Source: CAYRGQ01 sp964423925 | Lineage (GTDB): Bacteria > Bacteroidota > Bacteroidia > Sphingobacteriales > Sphingobacteriaceae | Length of the DNA: 64,000 nt | Assembly: GCA_964423925.1 (NCBI GenBank) | Contig: CAYRGQ010000012.1 | Location: 1 to 64,000, forward strand | Direction of reading: 5' to 3' | Part shown: positions 1-8,501 of the stretch, piece by piece | Layout of the letters: the number at the start of each line of letters is the position of its first letter | Numbering within the stretch: the stretch's first letter is position 1 | Made by a program: the position numbers and the translations under genes | Notes under the pieces: model-generated | Seen by the model: only the letters and a program-made list of their open reading frames with translations | What the model was told of the DNA's origin: nothing | Database searches by the model: none

Positions 1-82
1 TAAGTAAGGCTGCCCAGCACACGAATTAACACAAAACGAGAAATCCTGCCGGCCATGGGCCCATCAGGAATAAAATCGACTT

Positions 83-1426
83 ATGTTTAAGAAAATCCTT
101 ATCGCCAATCGGGGAGAGATTGCCTTGCGAATCATCCGGACTTGCCGGGAGATGGGTATCAAGAGCGTGGCAGTCTACTCGACAGCGGACCGAGACAGCT
201 TGCATGTCCGTTTTGCGGACGAAGCAGTATGCATAGGCCCTCCGGCTAGTAAAGATTCATACCTAAATATTCCCAACATTATATCCGCGGCAGAGCTGAC
301 GAATGCCGATGCGATACATCCTGGGTACGGTTTTTTGTCAGAAAACGCCCGTTTTTCTTCAATCTGTGCGCAGTATGGCATCAAGTTTATCGGCGCTACC
401 GCTGAGCAAATCGAGGCCATGGGCGACAAGGCTTCGGCCAAGGAAACCATGAAGCGCGCAGGTGTGCCAACCATTCCTGGCTCCGACGGTTTGCTGGACG
501 ATGTGAAAGAAGGCATCCGCGTAGCGAATGAAATCGGTTATCCGGTGATCCTAAAAGCCACCGCGGGGGGTGGAGGCCGTGGCATGCGTATCGTCTGGAA
601 AGATGAAGAGTTTGAGTCCGCGTGGGATTCTGCCCGTCAGGAAGCTGGTGCGGCATTCGGCAATGACGGCATCTATTTGGAAAAATTCGTGGAAGATCCC
701 CGCCACATCGAAATCCAGGTGGTGGGCGACCAGTTTGGCACTGTGTGCCACCTGTCTGAGCGCGACTGCTCCATTCAGCGCCGCCACCAGAAACTGATCG
801 AAGAAGCCCCCTCGCCGTTCATCACGCCGGAGCTACGCCAAGCCATGGGCGAAGCGGCGATCAAAGGCGCTAAAGCCGTGAACTATGAAGGTGCCGGCAC
901 CATTGAGTTCCTTGTCGATAAACACCGTAACTTCTACTTCATGGAGATGAATACCCGCATTCAGGTAGAGCACCCCGTGACGGAGGAGGTTATCAGCTTC
1001 GACCTGATTAAGGAACAGATCAAGGTGGCTGCAGGAATCCCTATTTCGGGGACAAACTACGAGCCGACGATGCACGCTATCGAGTGCCGTATCAATGCCG
1101 AAGATCCGTTTAACAATTTCAGGCCTTCGCCGGGCAAGATTACGAACTTCCATTCGCCTGGCGGGCACGGCGTACGTGTGGACACGCACGCCTATTCGGG
1201 ATACGTGATCCCGGCGCATTACGACTCGATGATCGCCAAGCTGATCTGTGTGGCGCAGACCCGCGAAGAAGCCATATCCACCATGGAACGCGCCTTGAGC
1301 GAGTTTGTTATCGAAGGCGTAAAGACGACCATCCCGCTGCATCTCCGGCTGATGCGCGACCCGAACTTCCGGGCAGGAAACTTCACCACGAAATTCATGG
1401 AAACGTTTGACCTGAGCGAGGAATAA
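83..1426 (+). CDS. accC: Biotin carboxylase subunit of acetyl-CoA (or propionyl-CoA) carboxylase
   Basis: A 447-residue ATP-grasp enzyme that carboxylates biotin on its carrier protein using ATP and bicarbonate, the first step of malonyl-CoA synthesis. The N-terminus KILIANRGEIA is the family signature. The glycine-rich ATP loop GGGGRGM lies near residue 165 and the catalytic signature MNTRIQVEHPVTE near residue 290. Length matches stand-alone AccC (about 450). The carrier gene accB is not visible and may lie just before the window. The ATG at 83 opens directly on the conserved N-terminus. A paralogous propionyl/acyl-CoA carboxylase subunit cannot be excluded from sequence alone. Cytoplasmic. 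Confidence 0.95.
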   Translation: MFKKILIANRGEIALRIIRTCREMGIKSVAVYSTADRDSLHVRFADEAVCIGPPASKDSYLNIPNIISAAELTNADAIHPGYGFLSENARFSSICAQYGIKFIGATAEQIEAMGDKASAKETMKRAGVPTIPGSDGLLDDVKEGIRVANEIGYPVILKATAGGGGRGMRIVWKDEEFESAWDSARQEAGAAFGNDGIYLEKFVEDPRHIEIQVVGDQFGTVCHLSERDCSIQRRHQKLIEEAPSPFITPELRQAMGEAAIKGAKAVNYEGAGTIEFLVDKHRNFYFMEMNTRIQVEHPVTEEVISFDLIKEQIKVAAGIPISGTNYEPTMHAIECRINAEDPFNNFRPSPGKITNFHSPGGHGVRVDTHAYSGYVIPAHYDSMIAKLICVAQTREEAISTMERALSEFVIEGVKTTIPLHLRLMRDPNFRAGNFTTKFMETFDLSEE

Positions 1427-1453
1427 CGTATTGTTTTTGTATTCCCAAGCTCT

Positions 1454-1572
1454 CGCAAGTTTAGCGTAGCTTGCGTAGCGTAACTTGTGAGCTGGAATAA
1501 GCTAAGTTTATACCTTGGCCTCAGCAGGCAAGCATTATTTAGCGTCACAAGTTACGTTGCACTAAACTTGCG
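1454..1572 (+). repeat. Palindromic repeat unit A of the 143-bp-period array
   Basis: The unit starts with CGCAAGTTTAG and ends with its reverse complement CTAAACTTGCG. An inner pair GTAACTTGTGA / TCACAAGTTAC forms a second stem. It begins 27 bp after the accC stop and is followed by a 24-bp linker before the next copy. Confidence 0.93.
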
Positions 1573-1596
1573 GCAGCCAGAACCGACACAATCTTT

Positions 1597-1726
1597 CGCA
1601 AGTTTAGCGTAGCTTGCGTAGCGTAACTTGTGAGCGGGAAAAAGCTAAGGTTTTATCTTGGCCTTAGCAAGCAAGCTTCAAGCTTGCATTATTTAACGTC
1701 ACAAGTTACGTTGCACTAAACTTGCG
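1597..1726 (+). repeat. Palindromic repeat unit B, with a small internal insertion
   Basis: Same orientation as unit A and exactly 143 bp downstream of it. It is about 11 bp longer than the other copies, because of an AAGCTTCAAGCTTGC-like duplication in the right half (near 1672-1687). Both outer and inner inverted repeats are intact. The lipoprotein gene follows. Confidence 0.92.
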
Positions 1727-1746
1727 GCAGCCAGAGGTCGCGCTTG

Positions 1747-2376
1747 TTAGCGTTCGACCCATTCGATGGCTGACACCAAATAGGACTTCCCGAAGTTTTC
1801 CGGGTCATGGGTGGCCGTGGCCGTGATGGATTCCCATTTCGGTTCAACGTACGGTTGGTTACAATAACAGAAATTAGGCTCGTTGTGTTCCCATATTTCG
1901 GCTAACAAATGTGCGACTTGTTCGTTGGCGGGCCGAAGTGTCACTTTCTCCGGAATGAAATGGTACTCACCATCGTGTTTGCGCAGCATGATGACAGGCC
2001 CACCCGGTATATGGGACTGGACGAGTGCAAGCTGGAACGATTCGTCGCCCTCATATTTTTCCGTTTTGGCCACTTCGATAAAGTCGAGCCAATAGGGTGG
2101 GGCATCCTGGATGGGAGGGTCGCTCCTGTCGAGGTGTACCCTGGCTTTCACCTCGTAATTATATCCAGGCTTCCGTTCGTTGAAGCCGTGTAGCGCGTAA
2201 GCCGCAGGTGTGTGATCCGGTAAGAGTAATGGCTTGTCGTTGATCGCGCCATATTGGTGGCCAACCCGTACGGTGACGACTTGACCGTGTTTAAGCCCCA
2301 TAGGACCTAATTCTTCTTTTTTGCATGAGGCAATGAACAGTACGGCAAATAGGAAATAAAGTGATTTTTGTTTCAT
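1747..2376 (-). CDS. Putative lipoprotein embedded in the repeat array (possibly DUF4377-like)
   Basis: A 209-residue protein with a lipoprotein signal peptide: a Lys start, a hydrophobic stretch and the lipobox FIASC with Cys near residue 18. It is probably anchored to a membrane facing the periplasm. The middle (GF..RKPGYNYEVKARV then YWLDFIEV) weakly recalls DUF4377 domains, but I am not certain. The C-terminal part contains a CYC pair near residue 175. The gene lies between repeat units B and C with no other gene, so it is flanked on both sides by palindromic units. No TAnnTTTG box was found upstream. Function unknown. Confidence 0.75.
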   Translation of the reverse strand: MKQKSLYFLFAVLFIASCKKEELGPMGLKHGQVVTVRVGHQYGAINDKPLLLPDHTPAAYALHGFNERKPGYNYEVKARVHLDRSDPPIQDAPPYWLDFIEVAKTEKYEGDESFQLALVQSHIPGGPVIMLRKHDGEYHFIPEKVTLRPANEQVAHLLAEIWEHNEPNFCYCNQPYVEPKWESITATATHDPENFGKSYLVSAIEWVER

Positions 2377-2472
2377 GATTTATAACATTGATGATTGATT
2401 GTACTACTCACTAGACGAGGAAACAAGACGTAATGCGACACCAAAGGTCGTATTTTTTTTATGCCAAGCTCT

Positions 2473-2591
2473 TGCAAGTTTAGCGTAGCTTGCGCAGCGT
2501 AACTTGTGAGCGGGAATAAGCTAAGGTTATACCTTGGCCTTAGCAGGCAAGCATTATTTAGCGTCACAAGTTACGATGCACTAAACTTACG
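2473..2591 (+). repeat. Palindromic repeat unit C
   Basis: Starts TGCAAGTTTAG (one change from the other copies) and ends CTAAACTTACG. Twelve bases of the standard linker follow before the N run. Same orientation as all other units. Confidence 0.92.
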
Positions 2592-2603
2592 GCAGCCAGA
2601 ACC

Positions 2604-2703
2604 NNNNNNNNNNNNNNNNNNNNNNNNNNNNNNNNNNNNNNNNNNNNNNNNNNNNNNNNNNNNNNNNNNNNNNNNNNNNNNNNNNNNNNNNNNNNNNNNN
2701 NNN
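2604..2703. other. Assembly gap (100 N)
   Basis: Exactly 100 undetermined bases. The 12 bases before it (GCAGCCAGAACC) and the 12 after it (AACACAAGCTCT) join into the complete 24-bp linker found between units D and E. The gap is therefore a scaffold placeholder within the tandem array, not a sequence difference. Confidence 0.97.
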
Positions 2704-2715
2704 AACACAAGCTCT

Positions 2716-2833
2716 CGCAAGTTTAGCGTAGCTTGCGTAGCGTAACTTGTGAGCTGGAGTAAGCCAAGGTTATACCTTGGCCTCGCAGGCAAGCATTATT
2801 TAACGTTACAAGTTACGTTGCACTAAACTTGCG
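2716..2833 (+). repeat. Palindromic repeat unit D
   Basis: Full unit with outer and inner stems. Its centre CCAAGGT-TAT-ACCTTGG is a perfect small palindrome. One base shorter than the others (CCTCGCAGG in place of CCTCAGCAGG). Confidence 0.93.
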
Positions 2834-2857
2834 GCAGCCAGAACCAACACAAGCTCT

Positions 2858-2976
2858 CGCAAGTTTAGCGTAGCTTGCGTCGCGTAACTTGTGAGCGGGA
2901 AAAAGCTAAGGTTATACCTTGGCCTCTGCAGACAAGCATTATTTGACGTCACAAGTTACGTTGCACTAAACTTGCG
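2858..2976 (+). repeat. Palindromic repeat unit E
   Basis: Begins 142 bp after unit D. Outer arms CGCAAGTTTAG and CTAAACTTGCG are intact. The centre reads CTAAGGT-TAT-ACCTTGG. Confidence 0.93.
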
Positions 2977-3000
2977 ACAGCCAGAACCAACACAAGCTCT

Positions 3001-3119
3001 CGCAAGTTTAGCGTAGCTTGCGTAGCGTAACTTGTGAGCTGGAATAAGCCAAGGTTATACCTTGGCCTTAGCAGGCAAGCATTATTTGACGTCACAAGTT
3101 ACGTTGCACTAAACTTGCG
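3001..3119 (+). repeat. Palindromic repeat unit F
   Basis: Begins 143 bp after unit E and is close to the consensus. It has the perfect CCAAGGT-TAT-ACCTTGG central palindrome. Confidence 0.93.
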
Positions 3120-3143
3120 ACAGGCAGAACCGACACAAGCTGT

Positions 3144-3262
3144 CGCAAGTTTAGCGTAGCTTGCGTAGCGTAACTTGTGAGCAGGAATAAGCAAAGGTTA
3201 TACCTTGGCCTCAGCAGGCAAGCATTATTTAGCGTCACAAGTTACGTTGCACTAAACTTGTG
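3144..3262 (+). repeat. Palindromic repeat unit G, last of the array
   Basis: Begins 143 bp after unit F. The right outer arm ends CTAAACTTGTG (one change). The array stops here, and the promoter of the flippase-like gene follows about 40 bp later. Confidence 0.92.
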
Positions 3263-3304
3263 GCAGGCAGCCGTTGTTTTTTAGGCATGTCGTTGCCTTT
3301 TTTA

Positions 3305-3312
3305 TACCTTTG
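3305..3312 (+). promoter_or_regulatory. Bacteroidota -7 box of the flippase-like gene
   Basis: TACCTTTG matches TAnnTTTG fully. It ends 24 bp before the ATG at 3337. The tetramer 20 bp upstream is TTAG, a 3/4 match to TTTG. Confidence 0.6.
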
Positions 3313-3336
3313 GGATGCGACAATAAGCAAACAGGT

Positions 3337-4272
3337 ATGAAGAATAAAAAGTGGTGGCGCATCGTCAAAAACATCCTGAAAGTGGCTGTGACTGCTTTTG
3401 CCCTGTATTGGGTGTTTAGCAAGGTAGAGTTGCGCGATGTGAAGGAGGCGTTTTTCACTTCCAATCCGCTGTATTTGTTCCTGGCGTTTCTGGCGTACGC
3501 GACGTCGATCGCTATCGGTTCCTCGCGTCTCAACGAATATTTCCGGGGTGTGGGCCTCTTTCTTGGCGAACGGTATAATTTCAAGCTGTATCTGCTCGGC
3601 CTGTTCTATAACATCTTTCTGCCGGGGGGCGTCGGAGGCGACGGGTACAAGATCTATTTTCTGCGAAAGAAATTCAATGTGCGGGGGCGCAAGCTGCTGT
3701 CTGCGGTCTTTTTCGACCGGCTAAGCGGGCTGTGGGCGCTGTCCCTGATTACAGCGGCATTGGCCATTTTCATTCCGCAGCTCAATATCCCGAGAGAGTT
3801 GCCCATTGCGGTGGTGGCAGCAGGCACGGTTGCATATTATTTCGTCATGCGGAAGTATTTCCGGATGTTTATCAGCCGGTTCTTCATTGCGCATGCCAAG
3901 GCGCTGGGTGTGCAGTCCATGCAGGTGGTATGCGCCATGCTGTTGCTGTATGCCATGGGGTTTGACGGTAAATTTTCGCCGTATTTGTTTATGTTCCTGA
4001 TCTCCTCGCTGGTGGCTGTCGTGCCGTTCACGATAGGCGGGTTGGGGGCACGGGAAATGGTGTATGTCTATGGTGCCCAATTATTTAACCTGGATACACA
4101 CCTGGCGGTTATTATCAGCTTGCTGTTCTACGTAACGTCAGCATTGCTGGCATCGTTCGGGGCTTATTTTATCTTCCGTCCGCAAAGCCTGGGCGAAGAG
4201 CGGCTGCCTTCGGCGAACGAAGTAGAGGAGGTAATCGCCGATGAAGGCAGTGAATTGCAAACAGAAAAATAA
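3337..4272 (+). CDS. LPG-synthase-type transmembrane (flippase-like) protein
   Basis: A 311-residue polytopic inner-membrane protein of the lysylphosphatidylglycerol-synthase transmembrane family, whose members are thought to move or handle lipid-linked substrates. Visible family marks are NIFLPGGVGGDGYK near residue 90 and the late motif P.TIGGLGAREM near residue 230. About seven to eight hydrophobic segments alternate with short loops, and the tail is acidic. I chose the ATG at 3337 (MKNKKWW) because it follows a -7 box at the right distance; the longer frame would begin in the promoter. The next gene starts 7 bp after the stop, so they are probably co-transcribed. Substrate unknown. Confidence 0.85.
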   Translation: MKNKKWWRIVKNILKVAVTAFALYWVFSKVELRDVKEAFFTSNPLYLFLAFLAYATSIAIGSSRLNEYFRGVGLFLGERYNFKLYLLGLFYNIFLPGGVGGDGYKIYFLRKKFNVRGRKLLSAVFFDRLSGLWALSLITAALAIFIPQLNIPRELPIAVVAAGTVAYYFVMRKYFRMFISRFFIAHAKALGVQSMQVVCAMLLLYAMGFDGKFSPYLFMFLISSLVAVVPFTIGGLGAREMVYVYGAQLFNLDTHLAVIISLLFYVTSALLASFGAYFIFRPQSLGEERLPSANEVEEVIADEGSELQTEK

Positions 4273-4279
4273 CAATAAC

Positions 4280-4987
4280 ATGGCAAATATTATCATTACG
4301 GGCGCAAGCAGCGGCGTGGGTTTCGAGGCTGCGTTGGAATTGACAAGAGACAGCGGCAATCAGGTAATCGCGCTGGCTCGCTCGGCAGACAAACTGCGGA
4401 GGTTGCATGAGATCGCGGTCCAACTCAATCCTGAATGTACATTGTTCCCGGTACAATTCGACATCGTCCACGACGATTACGCGAATGCGTTGGTTCCGTT
4501 TGTCAAAGAGCGCCTGGGGAGCGTAGACATCCTGATCAATAATGCGGGCGAATTGGTCAACAAATCCTTTGTGGAGACGACGGAGGAAGATTTTGTCAGC
4601 CTGTTGCAGGCTAACCTGCTGGGACACGTGCGGATGATCCAGCACATGTTGCCGACCATGGGCGCAGGAAGTCATATCGTGAACATTGGTAGTATGGGCG
4701 GGGTGCAGGGTAGCGTGAAATTTCCTGGTTTGGCTGCTTATTCGGCTAGTAAAGCGAGTTTGCACGTGCTTACCGAATGTTTGGCAACAGAATTGCAAGA
4801 TAGAAAGATCAGCGTAAACTGTTTGGCCTTGGGATCGGCGCAAACCGAAATGCTCGAACAGGCATTTCCTGGCTATGAGTCTCCGGTATTGGCTTTTGAG
4901 ATAGGACAGTATATCGCTGAGTTTGCCGTGAAGGGCCATAAATTTTACAACGGGAAGGTGCTGCCGGTGGCGGTCACCACACCATAA
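4280..4987 (+). CDS. Short-chain dehydrogenase/reductase (SDR)
   Basis: A 235-residue classical SDR, an NAD(P)-dependent oxidoreductase of the Rossmann fold. The cofactor motif TGASSGVG begins near residue 7, NNAG lies near residue 87, and the catalytic YSASK pair is Tyr154 and Lys158. The ATG at 4280 puts MANIIITGASSG at the N-terminus; an upstream in-frame ATG at 4241 would overlap the preceding gene and add a 13-residue tail without homology. The substrate cannot be read from sequence. It is followed 9 bp later by a lipoprotein gene. Confidence 0.9.
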   Translation: MANIIITGASSGVGFEAALELTRDSGNQVIALARSADKLRRLHEIAVQLNPECTLFPVQFDIVHDDYANALVPFVKERLGSVDILINNAGELVNKSFVETTEEDFVSLLQANLLGHVRMIQHMLPTMGAGSHIVNIGSMGGVQGSVKFPGLAAYSASKASLHVLTECLATELQDRKISVNCLALGSAQTEMLEQAFPGYESPVLAFEIGQYIAEFAVKGHKFYNGKVLPVAVTTP

Positions 4988-4996
4988 CAGCACGTT

Positions 4997-5518
4997 ATGA
5001 AAAAGCAATGTGTATTTCTGGGCATGACAGGTCTCATACTGGTTGCCTCCTGCCAAAATGAGCGTAAGGGTACGCCGCCGGAAGTGGATTCGGTCGCCGT
5101 TTCCCAACCGGAAGCACCCGTCGAAACGATAGTAGGCCTTCCGGCCTTGCCGTATTTCGTCTATTTCGATGAGCAGGCGGAGCGCATGGAAATCCAGCGC
5201 GACGCGACGTTTGACCGCGCGGCGCTTCAGGTGGATAGCTTGACGATGTTGTTTCGGAAACATTACCCCGAAGTACCGTTGACGGTATCAGGCCAGGAGG
5301 GGAGTATCCTGCACCTCGAGATTTCCGATCCCACCTATCTTACCCAGCAAATTGGGAGCTCAGGCGCGAAAACCTACTTGGTGGAAGTCACGTATGCCTT
5401 TACCGAAATCCCCGGCATAGAGGAGGTCAATATCGTTTTCGAAGAAGGTGACCATGCCGTCCCAGGGCACTACAACCGCAATAGCTTTAAGGACGACAAC
5501 ATCATCCTGCGAGAATAA
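4997..5518 (+). CDS. Putative lipoprotein of unknown function
   Basis: A 173-residue protein with a lipoprotein signal (MKKQ, hydrophobic run, lipobox LVASC with Cys near 19), so probably a periplasm-facing lipid-anchored protein. The mature part is acidic with no repeats and no domain I recognise. It starts 9 bp after the SDR stop and is likely the last gene of the operon that begins at 3337. It converges on the nuclease gene with only 5 bp between the two stops, leaving no room for a terminator. Confidence 0.75.
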   Translation: MKKQCVFLGMTGLILVASCQNERKGTPPEVDSVAVSQPEAPVETIVGLPALPYFVYFDEQAERMEIQRDATFDRAALQVDSLTMLFRKHYPEVPLTVSGQEGSILHLEISDPTYLTQQIGSSGAKTYLVEVTYAFTEIPGIEEVNIVFEEGDHAVPGHYNRNSFKDDNIILRE

Positions 5519-5523
5519 TGCCA

Positions 5524-8490
5524 TCACTCGTCACTAGGCGAATTGTCGTCGTCGAGCGCGAAGTTGAGCGCACTCGTGAGGAAGGGGTAGTAGGGGCTGT
5601 TCTCATAGACGGTAGCATCCGGGTTGTTTACGAACGGTTTTTCGGGATCAAATAGGGACTCCAATCGCTCCTGCAGAAACCGCGCGAACTGCTCTTTTGC
5701 CTGCGCTAAATATCCATCCTTCAATTCATGCACCCCTTGATACGGGACCTTAAACCGGAAGAGAGATCCGGTACTTCGTAGGTGCTGGATGGCATAAAGA
5801 TTGGGTTGCACGGCGTGCGTCTGAGCAACTTGTTCGTAAATCAGCGTATAGAAGAGCGTTTGCAGCAAGGCTTTGTTGCTATCTGCCCAGTTCTTGCGAA
5901 AGAACTCAAACTCCGGTTGCTTCTCCTCATTCCACGTTGCCCTGAATTCGGGGGAGTCGCGCCCGGTCTTGTAGTCGACAATACGTACCAACCCTGCCGG
6001 ATTTCGGTCGACGCGGTCAATAATACCGCGCAGGCGCACCTGCCTCTTCTCGCCGTTTGCGATAATGGGAAAATCATAAAAATAGTCGTCCTCATTCTCC
6101 ATTTCGAGGATCTCGAAGGGAGCGACGGTTTGGTCGTAGTCGATGAAGATACCACAGTATGTTTGGGCCAGATCCAATAAGATGCGCTGGTGGCTGGTGT
6201 ACGGTTTTGTAGGAGGACTAGGCAGACTGTATACCCGATGCAACGCCGCCTGGCATAATTGGGGTAGTAAGTGCTTTCGCTGGACGATATCCTTTGCACT
6301 GATCATCACGCGCCGTTCGTGCCAGTCGCGGTAGAAGTGCTCCATCACCTCGTGAATGACTTGTCCTAGCTTATTAGCTTCGATTCCTTCGCTGATGGTC
6401 GGCGGTTCCTTAATACGGGCCACATACCTGAAGAAAAACTCCAAGGGTGAATTGAGGTATAACGTGAACCCCGAGGCGGACAGCGTACGCTCGGTCTTCT
6501 CATCCGCGTCTACGAGATACTGTTGCAGCGCGCCCCAAACGTTCTCATCCTTGGGTATCCTGAGCTCGGGTGGGATAGGCAGGCTAGCGCTTTTCTCGCG
6601 GGGCCAGCTCACGTCGAGTTCGGTAAAGGGAAGTTGTGTTTCGTACTGTAATTGCTTAATGAATCGGCTGGGTTCTCCACTATTGCTGTTGTCCACGAGG
6701 GCATTGAATAGGATGGTACACGTGGTGCAGTGGTGCAGCAAGCGGTAAAATAGATAAGCAGACAGCGCGTCTTGGTTTTCGCGGACCGGCATGCCGTAGG
6801 CCTTGCGCACGTGGTAGGGGATGAAGGATGGGGACGCACTGATGGCCGGCAGTATGCCTTCATTAGCCCCGACCAGATAGATTCGGTCAAAGTTGAGGTT
6901 TCGGCTTTCTAACAGACCCATCACCTGCACGCCATCAAGCGGGTCGCCCACAATCGCTGCAGAAACGGTACGGAGCACGCGCTTGGCTAGCCTCGCGGTC
7001 AATGTGATGGAAGGGTCGCCTACAGCCTGGGTCATCCCCAATTGCAGTTGGTTAAGCTGTTGGATGGCATTTTGGATGAGATGCTGCTCGATAACCCGCA
7101 GTTTGTTTTTCTCCTGTTGGCGACGAAACACCGCCGTTAGCAAGGCGATGAGCCGATCGAATAAAACGTCGCGGTGCGGAATCTTGTCAAAAAAGGCTGG
7201 ATACACGGTGTCTGCGAGCATTGTCGGGTCCGGCACGACGTCAGAGTTACCGGTATCCTGTAAATGTTTGGCCAACTGCTGGCGGAAGGACGCTTGGGCG
7301 CTGCTGAGCGGATGCGTCACATAGCTGTATAGCTGTGCATACGGCACGCTAGCTTGCGCGGTAGCTTGGGATTCCGTACCCTCAGCAGCGTGGTATTCCA
7401 GGTAGAGGTCGAGCAAGCTATATAAGGTCGACTGGGTGATGGGGAAGCCCATCGTGATGTTGACCTTCTGGTCGGCTGGCAGGCTTTGCAGCATGGGCAC
7501 GAGCAGGCTTTCGTCGGCAAGGATTACCGCGGTACTTTGCTCTCGCTCGGCGGACTGTTCCAACAGCAAGGAAACCGACTTGGCTTGGACGGCGTGGCCT
7601 GGAGCTGCCAGTAGGCTGATGGGCGTTTCTGCTTGACGAAGGCTATCAGGGAACTCGCCTAAGGCATTTGCCAATTGATGCTGCTCGGTGTTCTTTCGGA
7701 TGAATAGTCCCGCTTCGTGAAATGGATCGTTCACATAATGCGCGTCCGCGTCGAAGTAAAACAAGGCTTTGCCCGCTGCTTGCAGACGTTTGAAAATAGT
7801 TTGTTCGCATTTGTTCAAGGCGTTGAAACCAACGAACAGGATTTGGCGATATGCGTTTGCCAAATCGGTGGTTTCGGTGGAACCTTCCGCTAGGTCACGG
7901 TAGATGCCGGCCATCGTATGTTGATTGCGCTCGTGCAGTAACGTTTTGAAGCGGGCGTAGAGGTGCGGCAACAGCTCCCAAAGTTGCAGGAACCGCGCCT
8001 GCATGGCCGTGTATTGGTCTTCTGAGAACGTGGACCAAAAACGTTGTAAAAAATCCTTTTGCTCCTCGGTCAGGTAGTCAAACTGCTGGTTCAGCAGGCT
8101 GACGTCGTGCAACTGTCGAAAAACGTCCCCTGCGTTGACCATTTCGTAGTCGATCTGCGCAAAGTCACTCAAGATAACTTCGGCAACGGGGTAGAACGCG
8201 TCGATAGGTTGTGGCGTTTGGCCTTTCTTGCCCATGACGTCGCAATACGCTTCATACAGCACAAAAAGTTGCGCGGTGATGTTGATTTCCTGCCGCTTGT
8301 GGGTAGTGCGAAGTAAATCCTGGATGGTAAAAAACGCAGGACTCCAAAATGCCCGTCCGATCTGCTCGGCGAGGTGCTTCTTCAAGTACGTAATCGGGCG
8401 CTGGTTGTTAAATACGATGGCAATGTCATGGATTTCATGGCCAAATCGATTTACAATATCATGAGCTACTTGAGCTAAGAAAGCGGACAT
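5524..8490 (-). CDS. AddB-like PD-(D/E)XK nuclease subunit of a helicase-nuclease
   Basis: A 988-residue protein. The C-terminal third carries a RecB-family nuclease: GIIDRVD, then IVDYKTG (near residue 850), then LLQTLFYTLIYEQ, giving the Asp, Asp-x-Lys and Gln positions of a PD-(D/E)XK site. The N-terminal two thirds resemble the helicase-like scaffold of AddB, without a clear Walker A motif. The four cysteines that hold an Fe-S cluster in Bacillus AddB are not apparent. I chose the ATG at 8490 (MSAFLAQVAHD), which leaves 11 bp after the upstream helicase stop, so both are one operon. Expected role: DNA end resection for recombination repair. Confidence 0.85.
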   Translation of the reverse strand: MSAFLAQVAHDIVNRFGHEIHDIAIVFNNQRPITYLKKHLAEQIGRAFWSPAFFTIQDLLRTTHKRQEINITAQLFVLYEAYCDVMGKKGQTPQPIDAFYPVAEVILSDFAQIDYEMVNAGDVFRQLHDVSLLNQQFDYLTEEQKDFLQRFWSTFSEDQYTAMQARFLQLWELLPHLYARFKTLLHERNQHTMAGIYRDLAEGSTETTDLANAYRQILFVGFNALNKCEQTIFKRLQAAGKALFYFDADAHYVNDPFHEAGLFIRKNTEQHQLANALGEFPDSLRQAETPISLLAAPGHAVQAKSVSLLLEQSAEREQSTAVILADESLLVPMLQSLPADQKVNITMGFPITQSTLYSLLDLYLEYHAAEGTESQATAQASVPYAQLYSYVTHPLSSAQASFRQQLAKHLQDTGNSDVVPDPTMLADTVYPAFFDKIPHRDVLFDRLIALLTAVFRRQQEKNKLRVIEQHLIQNAIQQLNQLQLGMTQAVGDPSITLTARLAKRVLRTVSAAIVGDPLDGVQVMGLLESRNLNFDRIYLVGANEGILPAISASPSFIPYHVRKAYGMPVRENQDALSAYLFYRLLHHCTTCTILFNALVDNSNSGEPSRFIKQLQYETQLPFTELDVSWPREKSASLPIPPELRIPKDENVWGALQQYLVDADEKTERTLSASGFTLYLNSPLEFFFRYVARIKEPPTISEGIEANKLGQVIHEVMEHFYRDWHERRVMISAKDIVQRKHLLPQLCQAALHRVYSLPSPPTKPYTSHQRILLDLAQTYCGIFIDYDQTVAPFEILEMENEDDYFYDFPIIANGEKRQVRLRGIIDRVDRNPAGLVRIVDYKTGRDSPEFRATWNEEKQPEFEFFRKNWADSNKALLQTLFYTLIYEQVAQTHAVQPNLYAIQHLRSTGSLFRFKVPYQGVHELKDGYLAQAKEQFARFLQERLESLFDPEKPFVNNPDATVYENSPYYPFLTSALNFALDDDNSPSDE

Positions 8491-8501
8491 AGCGGTGTGT
8501 T

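Noticed and set aside
1219..2792. Recurring open frames on the minus strand that start with nearly the same peptide in several repeat units
   Set aside because: They are read-through of the repeat itself, run across the N gap or into accC, and contain no domain. The similarity comes from the DNA repeat.
1454..3262. CRISPR array
   Set aside because: The repeated unit is 119 bp and palindromic, and the spacers between units are themselves nearly identical.
1454..3262. Integron attC sites around a gene cassette
   Set aside because: No integrase is visible and the ends do not fit the RYYYAAC / GTTRRRY core pattern. Kept only as an analogy in the findings.
4169..5263. 364-codon minus-strand frame
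   Set aside because: Antisense shadow of the flippase, SDR and lipoprotein genes, each of which has clear family motifs on the plus strand.
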